This document shows positions 1 to 7,853 of a DNA stretch of 64,000 nt, piece by piece. Position numbers and translations under genes: made by a program. The stretch covers positions 744,001-808,000 of the forward strand of contig OY969912.1 in assembly GCA_963704505.1 (NCBI GenBank). Reading direction: 5' to 3'. Every line of letters starts with the position of its first letter. The first letter of the stretch is position 1. The stretch is from VRUE01 sp963704505 (GTDB taxonomy: Bacteria; Actinomycetota; Thermoleophilia; Solirubrobacterales; 70-9). The notes under the pieces are model-generated. The model saw only the letters and a list, made by a program, of their open reading frames with translations, had not been told where the DNA came from and ran no database searches.

Positions 1-525
1 GTCGAGCGGATCCGCGTCAAGGACGCTTACACCAACGTCTGGTGGATGAGCCGGTCCGCGCGCCCCAAAGCCAACAACCGCAAAGTTTTAACTGGTTACA
101 GCTCGTCGATGAAGAAGCTCTTGCGGCGCCAGAGCTACAACCCGGGCCGCCGGCCTTCCGAGCACAAGATTGGCGAGACGTCATTCCTGACCGATAACGG
201 CGGAGCGATACCGGGCAGTGTCCTCGAATTCAGCAACACCATCTCAACCGATCGCTACCGGGCCTACTGCAAGGAGAACGACCTGAAGCTTCATCCAGCT
301 CGGATGCCGCCGGGGCTCGCAGAGTTCTTCATCAAGTTCCTCACCGACGAGGACGACCTAGTCCTTGATCCATTCGGCGGTAGCAACACGACCGGCTCGG
401 TGGCCGAGGAACTGGGACGCCAGTGGATCAGCCTCGAGCCCAAGGTGGAGTACATCGAGGGCTCGATGGGCCGCTTCGACACCGTCGCCCGTGGCGGCGC
501 CGAGGCGGCCCCCGAACCGATCTAG
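1..525 (+). CDS. DNA methyltransferase (N4-C or N6-A), C-terminal part
   Basis: The frame is open from the first base, so only the last 174 residues are visible. They carry WWMSRSARPKANN, a basic linker and LDPFGGSNTTG near visible residue 122. The last is the SAM-binding FxGxG-type motif I, followed by a LGRQWISLEP segment. Motif I near the C-terminus is the order of beta-class amino-methyltransferases, whose catalytic (D/N/S)PP(Y/W) motif would lie upstream, outside the window. It should methylate an exocyclic amino group in a specific DNA site; cytosine or adenine cannot be decided here. The gene converges on the GHKL ATPase gene, with the two stop codons overlapping in a CTAG. Together they resemble a modification gene beside a putative restriction or defence ATPase module. 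Confidence 0.85.
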   Translation, partial: VERIRVKDAYTNVWWMSRSARPKANNRKVLTGYSSSMKKLLRRQSYNPGRRPSEHKIGETSFLTDNGGAIPGSVLEFSNTISTDRYRAYCKENDLKLHPARMPPGLAEFFIKFLTDEDDLVLDPFGGSNTTGSVAEELGRQWISLEPKVEYIEGSMGRFDTVARGGAEAAPEPI

Positions 526-2807
526 TCGCCTTCCGGCTCGGCGAAGGCGTCCTGGTCGATCACCAGCAGGACCGCCTCCCCCAGCCGCTCCATCTCGCCC
601 CGCACGTACTCTTCGTCCGGCGCCTGATCGGCGCGCTGTGCGGCCTCGTGCTGCTCGAAGAGCGCGCAGGCTACCGGCAGCAGGTAGCGGTCCGCACGTT
701 TTTCGATCTGCTCCTGGCTGAGCTTCTTGTTGCGGTCGAGCGAGGCCTCGAGCAGGTGCTGGTCGCGGTTGAGCAGGATCAGAGTTTCGCCGGAGGTGAC
801 CTTCACCTCGCCAACAGTGCGCCGATCCCAGGCGAGCCCGTCCCACTGTGCCTTGTGCATCCACCGCACTTCGGGTCCCGAGTCCGGCTCCTCGACGATG
901 GTCTCCTTCTTCTTCGTCTGCGCCGGCTCGATGACCTTGATCGGTACCGAGGTGCTGATTACGCCGACAGCAGTCACCAGGATCGCTTCGAGCGCGAACT
1001 CGCCGAGCGGGGCATCGGTGGCAGCCTGCAGGCGCCACTGCGATTTCCCGCCGAGCAGCCGCGACTTGGCGACGTCGGTGACCTTGCCTTTCAGGTCCGG
1101 GTCAAAGCTGACCGTGAGGTCATCCTCGTGTTCGGGCAGGTAGCCGTTCTTGGCGTCGATCTCAACCCAGACGGTAGTGGTGCCGCCCTGCTTGATGGTG
1201 ATCGGGTCGCGCAGGAACCGCATCGTCGTCGGCACGCTTCCGAGGTGGGAGTCATCGGTGTCGCGCCGCCGCTTGCCGCCGCCCCCGCCGCTGTTGTCGG
1301 GGACGCGCTCGATCCGCTTGACTTTGCGGGTCTTGCCCTTGAGGAGGGTGTCGATCCGCTTGCGCAGGCGCTCGCGGATCTTCTCATCGACCCGCTCGGT
1401 GCTCTGGGCGAGGAGCCGGTCGCGCTCGTCACGCTCCAGGCGGCGCAGTTCCTCGTCGCCGCGCAGGACCGTCACGACCTCGCTGTAGATGCGGTCTCGG
1501 AGCTCGCTGTCGACCGCACGCTCGCGGGTGCTCGAGAAGAGATCGCGCTTGCCCAGCGGGGCGAGACCGTCGACGTCGACCTGGACAACCAGGTTCTTGA
1601 CCAGGAAGGAGAGCTCGGTGCGGTTCCGCAGCCAGGTACGGCTCTCGGAGTCCTGACGCTGGCCCGAGAGCGTCATCGTCACGGCCTGGTCGGGCCCGAT
1701 GTAGGAAGCGGTCGGGTCGGTCTTGCTAGTGCTGCCAGGGGAGCGCTGCAGCACCCAGTAGTTGACAGCGAAGCGACCGACGTCGCGCCCCGTCGCCTTG
1801 CCGAGGTCGAACGTCTCGGAGTTCCGGTAGGAAACGGAGAGGTCCCCGCCTGCTGGCCCTTTGGCGCTGTCGAGACGTGCCGCGTTTCCGATCACGACGC
1901 GGGTTGAGCTCTCCCCGGCGGCCTTCACGTCGATTTTGCGGTTTCCCCCGACCAGCACCGGCAGCACCGGGTCGAAAAGGGATGAGTGCAGAAGGGCCCA
2001 GAGGCCGTTCTTCGGCTGGGTGTAGGCGGCCTTGTAGCCGCGCAGCCCGTAGGCGACGTGGGTCACCCGGACGCCGTGCCAATTCGGGTCGGCGAGGATG
2101 GCCGGGTTGAAGGTCAGGATCTCGCCGTCCTCACCGACCAGATACCGGTAGACCGGCAGCTTGTTGACCGCCGGGTCGGCCGGGTCCTCCCAGACGACCG
2201 TCCAGCCGACCAGGTCCTCGCGCCCCTCGTTCAGCTCGGGGGCACGTCTGGTGAGGATCACCGTGTAGCGCGCGAAACGGTACGTGGCCGCCGCCCCCTG
2301 GCCGTAGGCGCCCTGCAGGTAGGGCTTTGCGACCTTGTTGTTCTCGTTCAGCGACAGCAGAGTGCTCGGCGCATCGGAGGGGTGCTGTCCGATCCCGCGA
2401 TCGAGGATCGTCACGGTCGGCTTATCGGCCTCGCCGCTCTCCTCGAGGCTGACGCGGATGTTCTCGGCGAGCCGGCGCCGCTCCTTGTCGGGGAGTTCAG
2501 CGAGCCCGTCACGCGGGACGCCGAACCACTCCCGCGCCGCCAGGCGCGGGCTTGAGGGGAACGACCCGGGGTGGAGCTCGGCCTCGAGCTCCAGCATGCC
2601 GTCGATCCCATTAGTGACGCGCTCGATCAGCGCAGATGCCGGGCTCGAGGCGATCTGCACGGTTGCGGCGTTCCCCGGGCGGTCACCCAAGTCGCGCCAG
2701 TGGGTGGGGCCGACCTCAGCGAGGAGCGCTTCGACCTCGGCGACGGATTTGACGGATTCGACTGCCTTGACCTGCTTCTTGCAAAACGAACTCTTGGTTG
2801 ACTGCAT
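522..2807 (-). CDS. GHKL (Hsp90/MutL-like) ATPase, defence-type
   Basis: This 761-residue protein has an N-terminal GHKL ATP-binding fold. The N box is LIERVTNGIDG (E62, N66, D69), the G1 box ILDRGIG (134-140), and the glycine lid GAYGQGAAAT (166-175). A middle region follows, with a charged, Arg/Glu-rich helical segment and a Gly-rich linker near 510-520. After that comes a beta-rich stretch and a C-terminal part containing SGETLILLNRDQHLL. MutL/MORC-like ATPases of this general form occur in predicted restriction-modification and anti-phage operons, where ATP-driven dimerisation is thought to act on DNA. The start is supported by AGGAGG seven bases before ATG; that Shine-Dalgarno is part of an inverted repeat with the upstream structured leader. 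It is last in a leftward operon after the sigma factor and the MORC-like ATPase. The nuclease or effector output is not visible. Confidence 0.8.
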   Translation of the reverse strand: MQSTKSSFCKKQVKAVESVKSVAEVEALLAEVGPTHWRDLGDRPGNAATVQIASSPASALIERVTNGIDGMLELEAELHPGSFPSSPRLAAREWFGVPRDGLAELPDKERRRLAENIRVSLEESGEADKPTVTILDRGIGQHPSDAPSTLLSLNENNKVAKPYLQGAYGQGAAATYRFARYTVILTRRAPELNEGREDLVGWTVVWEDPADPAVNKLPVYRYLVGEDGEILTFNPAILADPNWHGVRVTHVAYGLRGYKAAYTQPKNGLWALLHSSLFDPVLPVLVGGNRKIDVKAAGESSTRVVIGNAARLDSAKGPAGGDLSVSYRNSETFDLGKATGRDVGRFAVNYWVLQRSPGSTSKTDPTASYIGPDQAVTMTLSGQRQDSESRTWLRNRTELSFLVKNLVVQVDVDGLAPLGKRDLFSSTRERAVDSELRDRIYSEVVTVLRGDEELRRLERDERDRLLAQSTERVDEKIRERLRKRIDTLLKGKTRKVKRIERVPDNSGGGGGKRRRDTDDSHLGSVPTTMRFLRDPITIKQGGTTTVWVEIDAKNGYLPEHEDDLTVSFDPDLKGKVTDVAKSRLLGGKSQWRLQAATDAPLGEFALEAILVTAVGVISTSVPIKVIEPAQTKKKETIVEEPDSGPEVRWMHKAQWDGLAWDRRTVGEVKVTSGETLILLNRDQHLLEASLDRNKKLSQEQIEKRADRYLLPVACALFEQHEAAQRADQAPDEEYVRGEMERLGEAVLLVIDQDAFAEPEGD

Positions 2808-2811
2808 TGCG

Positions 2812-2914
2812 GGACCTCCTCGGTCATCGGTGGAGGTCCGCCCAGTCTGGGCAGGTGGCCTTGTCGATCCGCCTACTTCATGCAGCGCTTGTCGCCGCGG
2901 TGGAGGGGACCTCC
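2812..2914 (-). promoter_or_regulatory. Structured leader copy 1 (candidate translational RNA switch)
   Basis: Read leftward, the element opens with GGAGGUCC (2914-2907) and closes with GGACCUCC (2839-2832), giving an 8-bp closing stem. Inside are the hairpin GCGGCG/CGCUGC (2898-2882, loop ACAAG) and the hairpin GCCCA/UGGGC (2852-2840). The strand GGACCUCC can alternatively pair, perfectly over 8 bp, with GGAGGUCC at 2819-2812. That segment contains the Shine-Dalgarno of the downstream GHKL gene, and the loop is 12 nt. The same design is found at 5486-5580 before the sigma gene. The mutually exclusive pairings are seen directly; regulation and any ligand are inferred. Confidence 0.65.
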
Positions 2915-2926
2915 GGGTATGTAGTT

Positions 2927-2947
2927 GAAGTTATGCACGCTTTCGTC
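2927..2947 (-). promoter_or_regulatory. Promoter-like motif shared with the sigma-gene leader
   Basis: Read leftward this is GACG-AAA-GCG-TGC-ATA-ACTTC. The segment 5601-5619 upstream of the second leader copy reads GACG-TTC-GCG-ATAG-ACTTC. Both lie directly 5' of the structured element, 12 and 20 nt away. The shared blocks suggest a common promoter or operator, possibly read by the sigma factor of this locus. No consensus is known to me, so the role is inference. Confidence 0.35.
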
Positions 2948-2973
2948 CAGTTGGTAACTCCTCTCATGAAATT

Positions 2974-4740
2974 TCAATTCTGAGTTGCCTCGTCTTCGCC
3001 AGGCTCCCGCACTTCCTCGACGACGTCGATCTTCTCGAACTGGGCCAATGCGATCTCAAGCTGGGTGGACCAGGCCCCTCGCTCCGTCTCGTAGAAGAGG
3101 AGGCGGTCCCCTTCGGCATCGATCTCCCCGACCCCGATCGCGAAGAGGACGATCTCGAGCGCGGCCCTGATGCGCGGCGTCGATTCGGGGCCTGCATAGA
3201 CGTCGCGATAGAAGCGGTGCGCCGTATTTAGATAGAGGACTTTCTGGGGGCCGACCTGCTCGACCCTAAAGAAGGGGGCGCCTTTGAGGGCCTCCTCGGT
3301 GACTTTGTAGGGAGTCTCCTGGACTTCCTTTTCAACCTGCTTTCTTACGGTCTCCCGGTCCACCCCCGAACTCTCGGCCTTACGGTCGATCTCCCGCTCA
3401 AGCGCTTGTTTGCTTTTCTGCCGGCGCTCGGGGGTCTCCGGTGCTTTCTCGGTCTTGAACTTCTCCGCCTCACCCATCGCCTGACCGGACATCTGGATGC
3501 CCGCCTGGCTCTCTCGTCTGACCTTGGCCTTTGCCTTTTCGTCGTCATAGCGTTTACGCAGGGCGGCGATGTTCGCGAGGACGCCTTTCTCTTTCAGCAG
3601 CGTCCAGATCCGCTCGGAGAGGATTACCTGTTGCTTGGAGGTGGTGATCGACATCTCTTCGTCGAGGGTTGCCGGCAGGTCAATCTCGCAGCCCCAGTAG
3701 CGGTCGTCGTTGTTGACCGAAAGCCACGGCCGCTGACTGACGACGTCGATCTGACGGCCCTCCCGCATCACGATGATCCCGTTGTGGTCGGCGAGGATCT
3801 CGAAGCGAGGGTTGCGTTTCGACCCTCGCTCTACTTTCTTGTCGATCCGGGCAAAGCTCGGAGGAATCGAGGAGTAGCGGACCTTGATGGTCCCGATCGG
3901 CTTGCGGGAGTCGGGGTCTTTGACCTCGAAGGACTGGCCTTCAAGGGATTCGGCCCGATCCTCGTCGAGGTCATAGAACCGGTATCCGGGCGTGGTGAAG
4001 AGCGGGTCAACGGGCTCTACGCGCTTGTCCCCGACCCAGATGCCGGTGTGCCGGAGGAAATTCCGGTACGTGATGCCGATCCCTTGAAGCAGATGGCGCT
4101 CGAGACCGGTGCGCGTCTTCCAGCTCAGGCGGTCGAGTTTCTCGATCAGGACCACGGTCCCGTGCTCGAGCTCATCGATGCCGAGCTGATCGCGGATTGC
4201 CTTGGAGATCCATTTGGGCAGGGACGCCGAGCGGGCAGGAGGGACGACGATTCGGCCGTTTTCGTCTGTGTAGCGTCCTTCTCCGATCTCCTCGAGGTCG
4301 AGCGTCACGGCGCTCATGTCGCCGCCTTCGACCAAAGAAAAGACCGTAAACCGTTGACCCTGGCTGACGCAGGAGCTCGGGAGTCCGTAGCCGTAGCGGC
4401 CGAACCCGGTGCGGTCGTTCTCGCGATGCGTGCCGCCCCAGATAACTGCAAGGCGGAGCATCTCGGGGTCCATCCCATGGCCGTTGTCGACGACGGCGAT
4501 AGAGGTTGGCTTGGCGTCCGAGGCCTTGTCGAACCCGAAGGTGATGAGAATTTTGCTGGCATCGGCCTGGATTCCATTGTCGATCTCCTCATCCAGCGCG
4601 CGGCCGGTATCTCGGTAGCCGATATCGCGGATTCCGCGCACAAAAGCGTCGGCGACGGTAAGACCGAAGTCGAATCCCTCGGTCTCTTTCTCCTTGGCGT
4701 AGCTGCGCTGACGCGCGAGGTCTTTGCTGATGGTGGTCAT
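2974..4740 (-). CDS. MORC-like GHKL-S5 ATPase
   Basis: This 588-residue protein has a GHKL ATPase head very like MORC proteins. The N box is ALDEEIDNGIQA (48-59), the G1 box VVDNGHGM (83-90), and the lid GFGRYGYGLPSS (112-123) is followed by QGQRFTVFS. An S5-like beta-alpha region follows (about 190-370, including LEHGTVVLIEKLDRLSW in which a catalytic-type Lys is plausible). The C-terminal third is a charged helical, probably coiled-coil segment (about 385-490) and a small terminal domain. Bacterial MORC homologues are known from predicted restriction-modification loci. AAGGAG about 9 bases before ATG supports the start. It lies 59 bp after the sigma gene and 166 bp before the second GHKL gene; the latter gap holds structured leader copy 1. 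Two different GHKL ATPases side by side suggest a hetero-complex or consecutive steps on DNA. Confidence 0.85.
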   Translation of the reverse strand: MTTISKDLARQRSYAKEKETEGFDFGLTVADAFVRGIRDIGYRDTGRALDEEIDNGIQADASKILITFGFDKASDAKPTSIAVVDNGHGMDPEMLRLAVIWGGTHRENDRTGFGRYGYGLPSSCVSQGQRFTVFSLVEGGDMSAVTLDLEEIGEGRYTDENGRIVVPPARSASLPKWISKAIRDQLGIDELEHGTVVLIEKLDRLSWKTRTGLERHLLQGIGITYRNFLRHTGIWVGDKRVEPVDPLFTTPGYRFYDLDEDRAESLEGQSFEVKDPDSRKPIGTIKVRYSSIPPSFARIDKKVERGSKRNPRFEILADHNGIIVMREGRQIDVVSQRPWLSVNNDDRYWGCEIDLPATLDEEMSITTSKQQVILSERIWTLLKEKGVLANIAALRKRYDDEKAKAKVRRESQAGIQMSGQAMGEAEKFKTEKAPETPERRQKSKQALEREIDRKAESSGVDRETVRKQVEKEVQETPYKVTEEALKGAPFFRVEQVGPQKVLYLNTAHRFYRDVYAGPESTPRIRAALEIVLFAIGVGEIDAEGDRLLFYETERGAWSTQLEIALAQFEKIDVVEEVREPGEDEATQN

Positions 4741-4799
4741 CTCAAACTTCTCCTTCTGCAGCCCTTACGGCCGCATCTCTGGAAGTAGGTCGTCGTCGG

Positions 4800-5480
4800 T
4801 CAGGCTGCGAGTGCCTCAAGGTGGCCGCCGAGCTCACGCTCCCCGCACCTGAAGACACGGTGCAGGGTACGGCTCACCGCCGGCCTGCTGACGCCCCGCC
4901 GCTGTGCAGCTTCGGCGTGGCTCATCCCCTCCCAAAAGACCTCGCGCACGATCTCGCGCTGGTTCTCCGGCAGCTCCGCCACAAAGAGCCGGACCGCCTC
5001 TTCGGAGGGCCGTCTCTCGACCGTGGCGTACCCCTCCTCGACGCCAAAGCTGTCGTCGCGGTCGGCAAGCTTCTTTTCGATCATGTCTTCCGACTCGTTT
5101 CCCTCGAGGGAGGGTGAGCGAAGCGGGACGAGGGCGATGCGCGGTCGCCCAGCTGCCCAATCACGGCGCTGGCTCTGCGAGTAGAGGGCCTTGAGCATCT
5201 CGCTGCGGATGAAGTTGAAGGCATAGCTGGTGAACTTCGCGCCCCGCGACGGCTGGAAGCGACGGAGCGCCTCGAGCAGCCCGAGCCGGGCTGCAGCGCT
5301 GAGTTCCTCTGCAGCGTGCCCGTTGGGATCGTGACGACGGCTCAAGGACCGGACGATTCCTTGGATCGGCGGAAAAGACACGAGCAGGTGCTCGAGCGCG
5401 TCCTGGTCGCCATCCTTGACGGCGCAAACAAGCTCCTCTTCGGAGCAGAATTCAAGATGAACAACCTTCTTTCCATGCAT
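4800..5480 (-). CDS. Small sigma-70 family factor (regions 2 and 4)
   Basis: This 226-residue protein has sigma region 2 (LGLLEALRRFQPSRGAKFTS, then YAFNFIRSEML). A helix-turn-helix region 4 follows near the C-terminus (ELPENQREIVREVFWEG, then SHAEAAQRRGVSRPAVSRTL). It should direct core RNA polymerase to a small promoter set. The frame is open upstream to 5582, but the ATG at 5480 is preferred: GGAGG lies five bases upstream, and the longer reading would run through the structured leader. It is first in the leftward operon with the two GHKL ATPases. A dedicated sigma factor in such a module is unusual and suggests self-regulation. The protein could instead act as a sigma-like transcription factor. 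Confidence 0.85.
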   Translation of the reverse strand: MHGKKVVHLEFCSEEELVCAVKDGDQDALEHLLVSFPPIQGIVRSLSRRHDPNGHAAEELSAAARLGLLEALRRFQPSRGAKFTSYAFNFIRSEMLKALYSQSQRRDWAAGRPRIALVPLRSPSLEGNESEDMIEKKLADRDDSFGVEEGYATVERRPSEEAVRLFVAELPENQREIVREVFWEGMSHAEAAQRRGVSRPAVSRTLHRVFRCGERELGGHLEALAA

Positions 5481-5485
5481 GACGG

Positions 5486-5580
5486 CCTCCGTAAATTTTC
5501 GGGGAGGTCCGCCCTGGAAAGGGCACCTGGTTGTCCACCTAACTTCTGCAGCGCTTTTCGCCGCGTTGGAGGGGACCTCC
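5486..5580 (-). promoter_or_regulatory. Structured leader copy 2 (candidate translational RNA switch)
   Basis: Read leftward, it opens with GGAGGUCC (5580-5573) and ends with GGACCUCC (5510-5503). The hairpin GCGGCG/CGCUGC (5564-5548, loop AAAAG) and the hairpin GCCCU/AGGGC (5524-5511) lie inside. The last pair is U-A here and A-U in copy 1, a compensatory change. CCUCC of the 3' strand can instead pair with the GGAGG Shine-Dalgarno at 5490-5486 across a 12-nt loop, the same loop length as in copy 1. Interior sequence between the stems has diverged while the stems are kept, which argues for an RNA rather than a recent DNA duplication. Confidence 0.65.
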
Positions 5581-5600
5581 ATTTGACTGCTGCTTCAAAC

Positions 5601-5619
5601 GAAGTCTATCGCGAACGTC
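5601..5619 (-). promoter_or_regulatory. Promoter-like motif upstream of sigma operon
   Basis: This is the counterpart of 2927-2947 and reads leftward GACG-TTC-GCG-ATAG-ACTTC. It overlaps a TTGACG hexamer (5621-5616) that could be a -35 box, but no good TATAAT-like -10 follows at 17 bp. A start about 30 bp downstream would place the 5' end of the mRNA close to the structured leader. Sharing between the two leaders is the only support. Confidence 0.35.
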
Positions 5620-5843
5620 AATCCGAATACTCGGTACAAACGCGGTTTGCGCATCTCGAAGGGGCCAACCGGGAGATCGCCCGCTCGAAGGAGCTAGAGG
5701 CAGTCCGGGGGGGGCAGGTCCGCCTTGACAGAGCGATCGTGAAGTGGGCGCCCACCGGGCAGGAACTGGAACGTCCACTCGATCAACCTCCAATCTATGT
5801 TCGCGATTTACATGAAAGGGGCTGGGACTTGAGCCGCGAAATC

Positions 5844-6614
5844 ATGCCCATGCCCCTCAAACAATCGCCCCATGCCGCGGCTACGTTCTCGACGGAGAGT
5901 GAAGAAATAGAGAGCAGGCTCGACCGGGAGACTCCTGAGCAGGCCGAGGCCGCCACGTCGAGTCATCTCGTCCGAATGATCGACTTCTTCTTCGCCCTTG
6001 TCCTAGGCCAGGGATTGATCCGCTTCGCCGACGTAGTCGAGGCGCCGTTCGCCGCCAACGTCCCGGTATGGATCGCGTTGATACTGATCTATTACACGGT
6101 GGTTCGGAGTTTCGTCGCGTGGCACGCCGCCATCGAGACCGGTCGCTATAAAATGTCGAGCGAAGTTAGGACTACGGAGCTCTGGCGGGTCTATATCGAC
6201 GTTCTGATCGTGGCGGTATATGCGTACATGTTGTTCTCGGCAGAACCATTGATCGACCACGGTGGGGCTGACATACGCGGGCTTTTGTGGGCCTTCCCCG
6301 TGCTCTTCATTTTGTATGGAGTTTGGGGCCACCTCCGGCGCGTGGCATGGGGTGACGACGGATTCAAACTCAAGATTCTTGCAGGCATTTGTGGAATCTA
6401 TGTACTGATAGCGGCGGGGTATACGGTCATACCATCGAACACCTGGTCGATAAGCAACGAAACCGCAAATGTGCTGGTGCTAGCGGTGGCTTTGGTAACC
6501 ATGGGCCTGTACCGCTACATAAACTTTTGGCAAGAAACCAAGGATCGCGCTCGCTGGCGAGGGAACATCCCGCGGCCGCGAGTGCCGAGCCTCCGCACAT
6601 GGACAGAAGGCTAA
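5844..6614 (+). CDS. Six-helix membrane protein of unknown function
   Basis: About 256 residues. The N-terminus is a charged cytosolic segment (ESEEIESRLDRETPEQAEA). About six hydrophobic stretches follow, for example WIALILIYYTVVRSFVAW, VYIDVLIVAVYAYMLF, LLWAFPVLFILYGVW, ILAGICGIYVLIAAGY and NVLVLAVALVTMGLY. The tail is basic. The open frame extends upstream to 5316 but that part is antisense to the sigma gene; ATG 5844 is the first sensible start, though it lacks a clear ribosome site. It is divergent from the sigma operon, and its stop overlaps that of the cytidine deaminase gene by 4 bp tail to tail. No family is recognised. A membrane effector or sensor beside a defence module is possible but unproven. 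Confidence 0.6.
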   Translation: MPMPLKQSPHAAATFSTESEEIESRLDRETPEQAEAATSSHLVRMIDFFFALVLGQGLIRFADVVEAPFAANVPVWIALILIYYTVVRSFVAWHAAIETGRYKMSSEVRTTELWRVYIDVLIVAVYAYMLFSAEPLIDHGGADIRGLLWAFPVLFILYGVWGHLRRVAWGDDGFKLKILAGICGIYVLIAAGYTVIPSNTWSISNETANVLVLAVALVTMGLYRYINFWQETKDRARWRGNIPRPRVPSLRTWTEG

Positions 6615-7069
6615 TTGTCTGTTGAGGTGAAGCGAACCGGAATTAAGTCCGATAGGCATGCGACCCGCAACGAGTGACCCTGAGGAAAGATGACTAGGAG
6701 ATCTCCCTCTGGAGCGAACTCAGCGAGCACCTGGAGACAGCTGCCGCAGGACACACCGGAGCTGACCCACTCTGTCTCGGCCTCGATGGCGATCGCAATC
6801 GCCTGGAAATGCCGGTGGCCTTCAGTGACCGCTCGTCCGACCGCAACGCGCTCGGCACAGATCGTCGAACCATAAGAAGCATTCTCGAGGTTTGAGCCGG
6901 TGACGACGTGGCCGGCCGACGTCAGAAGAGCCGCCCCTACGCGGAGGTGCGAATATGGCGCGTAGGCGTGCTCCGTAGCCTCCTTCGCACGCTGGAACAG
7001 GGCATCGATGTCCAGGTTTTGCGCCTGGTGCTGCGCCGCGGGTGTTATCGAGAGTTCAAGTTGGGGCAT
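6611..7069 (-). CDS. cdd: Cytidine deaminase
   Basis: This 152-residue protein has the cytidine deaminase signature. YAPYSHLRVGAALL and GSNLENASYGSTICAERVAV supply the first zinc Cys and the catalytic Glu (C-A-E), and SCGSCLQVLAEF supplies the second Cys pair (usually PCGxCRQ; here S and L replace P and R). It converts cytidine or deoxycytidine to uridine or deoxyuridine. The length is a little above the usual ~130 because of an N-terminal extension of about 20 residues. It lies about 100 bp downstream of a 5'-nucleotidase-like gene on the same strand; the two could act in series on pyrimidine nucleotides. In an island full of defence genes, nucleotide depletion is an alternative to ordinary salvage. 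Confidence 0.85.
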   Translation of the reverse strand: MPQLELSITPAAQHQAQNLDIDALFQRAKEATEHAYAPYSHLRVGAALLTSAGHVVTGSNLENASYGSTICAERVAVGRAVTEGHRHFQAIAIAIEAETEWVSSGVSCGSCLQVLAEFAPEGDLLVIFPQGHSLRVACLSDLIPVRFTSTDN

Positions 7070-7170
7070 GCGAAGTTCCGCCAGGAAATATCCAGTTTGG
7101 CACGCCCGACGGTCGAACTCCCTTGACGGGAGCGACCTCGACCTCGTAGCGGACCGTCTCTGCTTGCGGG

Positions 7171-7743
7171 CTATCGAAAGGCTTCGTCAAGCAGTCCGGG
7201 CACGTCGCTCAGCCTCTCGATACTCATGAGCCTCGGATCGTTTTTCCAATGGTCGAGATCCGAGGTGTCCTGATTCCAAGGCTGATCTACGAGGATCCCG
7301 ACTCCAAGAGTATTTTCCAGGAACTCAGCCAGATTCCCGATGTAATCGTCTATCAGCGCGTCGACCTCATGGAGGCTCTTCCGCGCCTCCTCCGCCCGCG
7401 CGAGCTCGTCGAAGGCTAGTTCGTTGGCGGCCAGCCAGCGCATCGTTGGGGGGATGGCCTCGAGCGGTCTGACGGTGAGGAGCTTGACGTGGTAGCGCTT
7501 CCTGAGCTCGCCAAGCATCTCCTGGGCTCCATCATGTACTGGCATTTCGAGGATGTAGGCCGGATCCTTCATTGCTCGTGCGATCTCCGGCACGAAGCTC
7601 GTATCGCCAAGCGGGACGTCCCAATGGACAACATCGCTGTAGGCGAGTGAAAGACCGAGACGGGCGTTGAGGCGCTCCAACACTCCAGAGACTTGGTCGC
7701 CTAGGACCCCGTCAATGTCTACGCCGACGACTGGTCGAGGCAC
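7171..7743 (-). CDS. HAD-family 5'(3')-deoxyribonucleotidase-like phosphatase
   Basis: This 190-residue protein starts with VVGVDIDGVLGDQ, the HAD motif I with the nucleophile and acid Asp pair (DxD). It continues with a helical cap, KLLTVRPLE (motif II, T-V-R) and a DALIDDYIGNLAEF segment (motif IV, D-D). The size and the VDIDGVL opening match the NT5C-like deoxynucleotidase family, which dephosphorylates pyrimidine (deoxy)nucleoside monophosphates. It probably shares a transcript with the downstream cytidine deaminase, giving dCMP to dC to dU. Substrate choice is inferred from the family and neighbour. Confidence 0.7.
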   Translation of the reverse strand: MPRPVVGVDIDGVLGDQVSGVLERLNARLGLSLAYSDVVHWDVPLGDTSFVPEIARAMKDPAYILEMPVHDGAQEMLGELRKRYHVKLLTVRPLEAIPPTMRWLAANELAFDELARAEEARKSLHEVDALIDDYIGNLAEFLENTLGVGILVDQPWNQDTSDLDHWKNDPRLMSIERLSDVPGLLDEAFR

Positions 7744-7853
7744 GGCGCCAGATTAGAACAGTTCGGCACCAGGGCGCCGAACTGGTGCGGGGGCATCGTC
7801 CTCGAAGTGGGAGTCAGACCCCCGACGCGCCGGCCAACCGGACTTGGCGGGAG

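Noticed and set aside
423..1907. Long plus-strand open frame opposite the GHKL ATPase gene
   Set aside because: It is a high-GC shadow frame; the minus-strand protein has clear ATPase motifs and a ribosome site.
2832..2914. GCGCUGC in the leader recalls the SAH riboswitch core
   Set aside because: In the SAH class that string follows directly after the first stem and is part of a pseudoknot; here it is the 3' strand of a hairpin and the other conserved bases are missing.
2832..2914. Three-way-junction shape and CUGCAUGAAG suggested a hammerhead ribozyme
   Set aside because: The CUGAUGA and GAAA core sequences and the cleavage triplet are not present in either copy.
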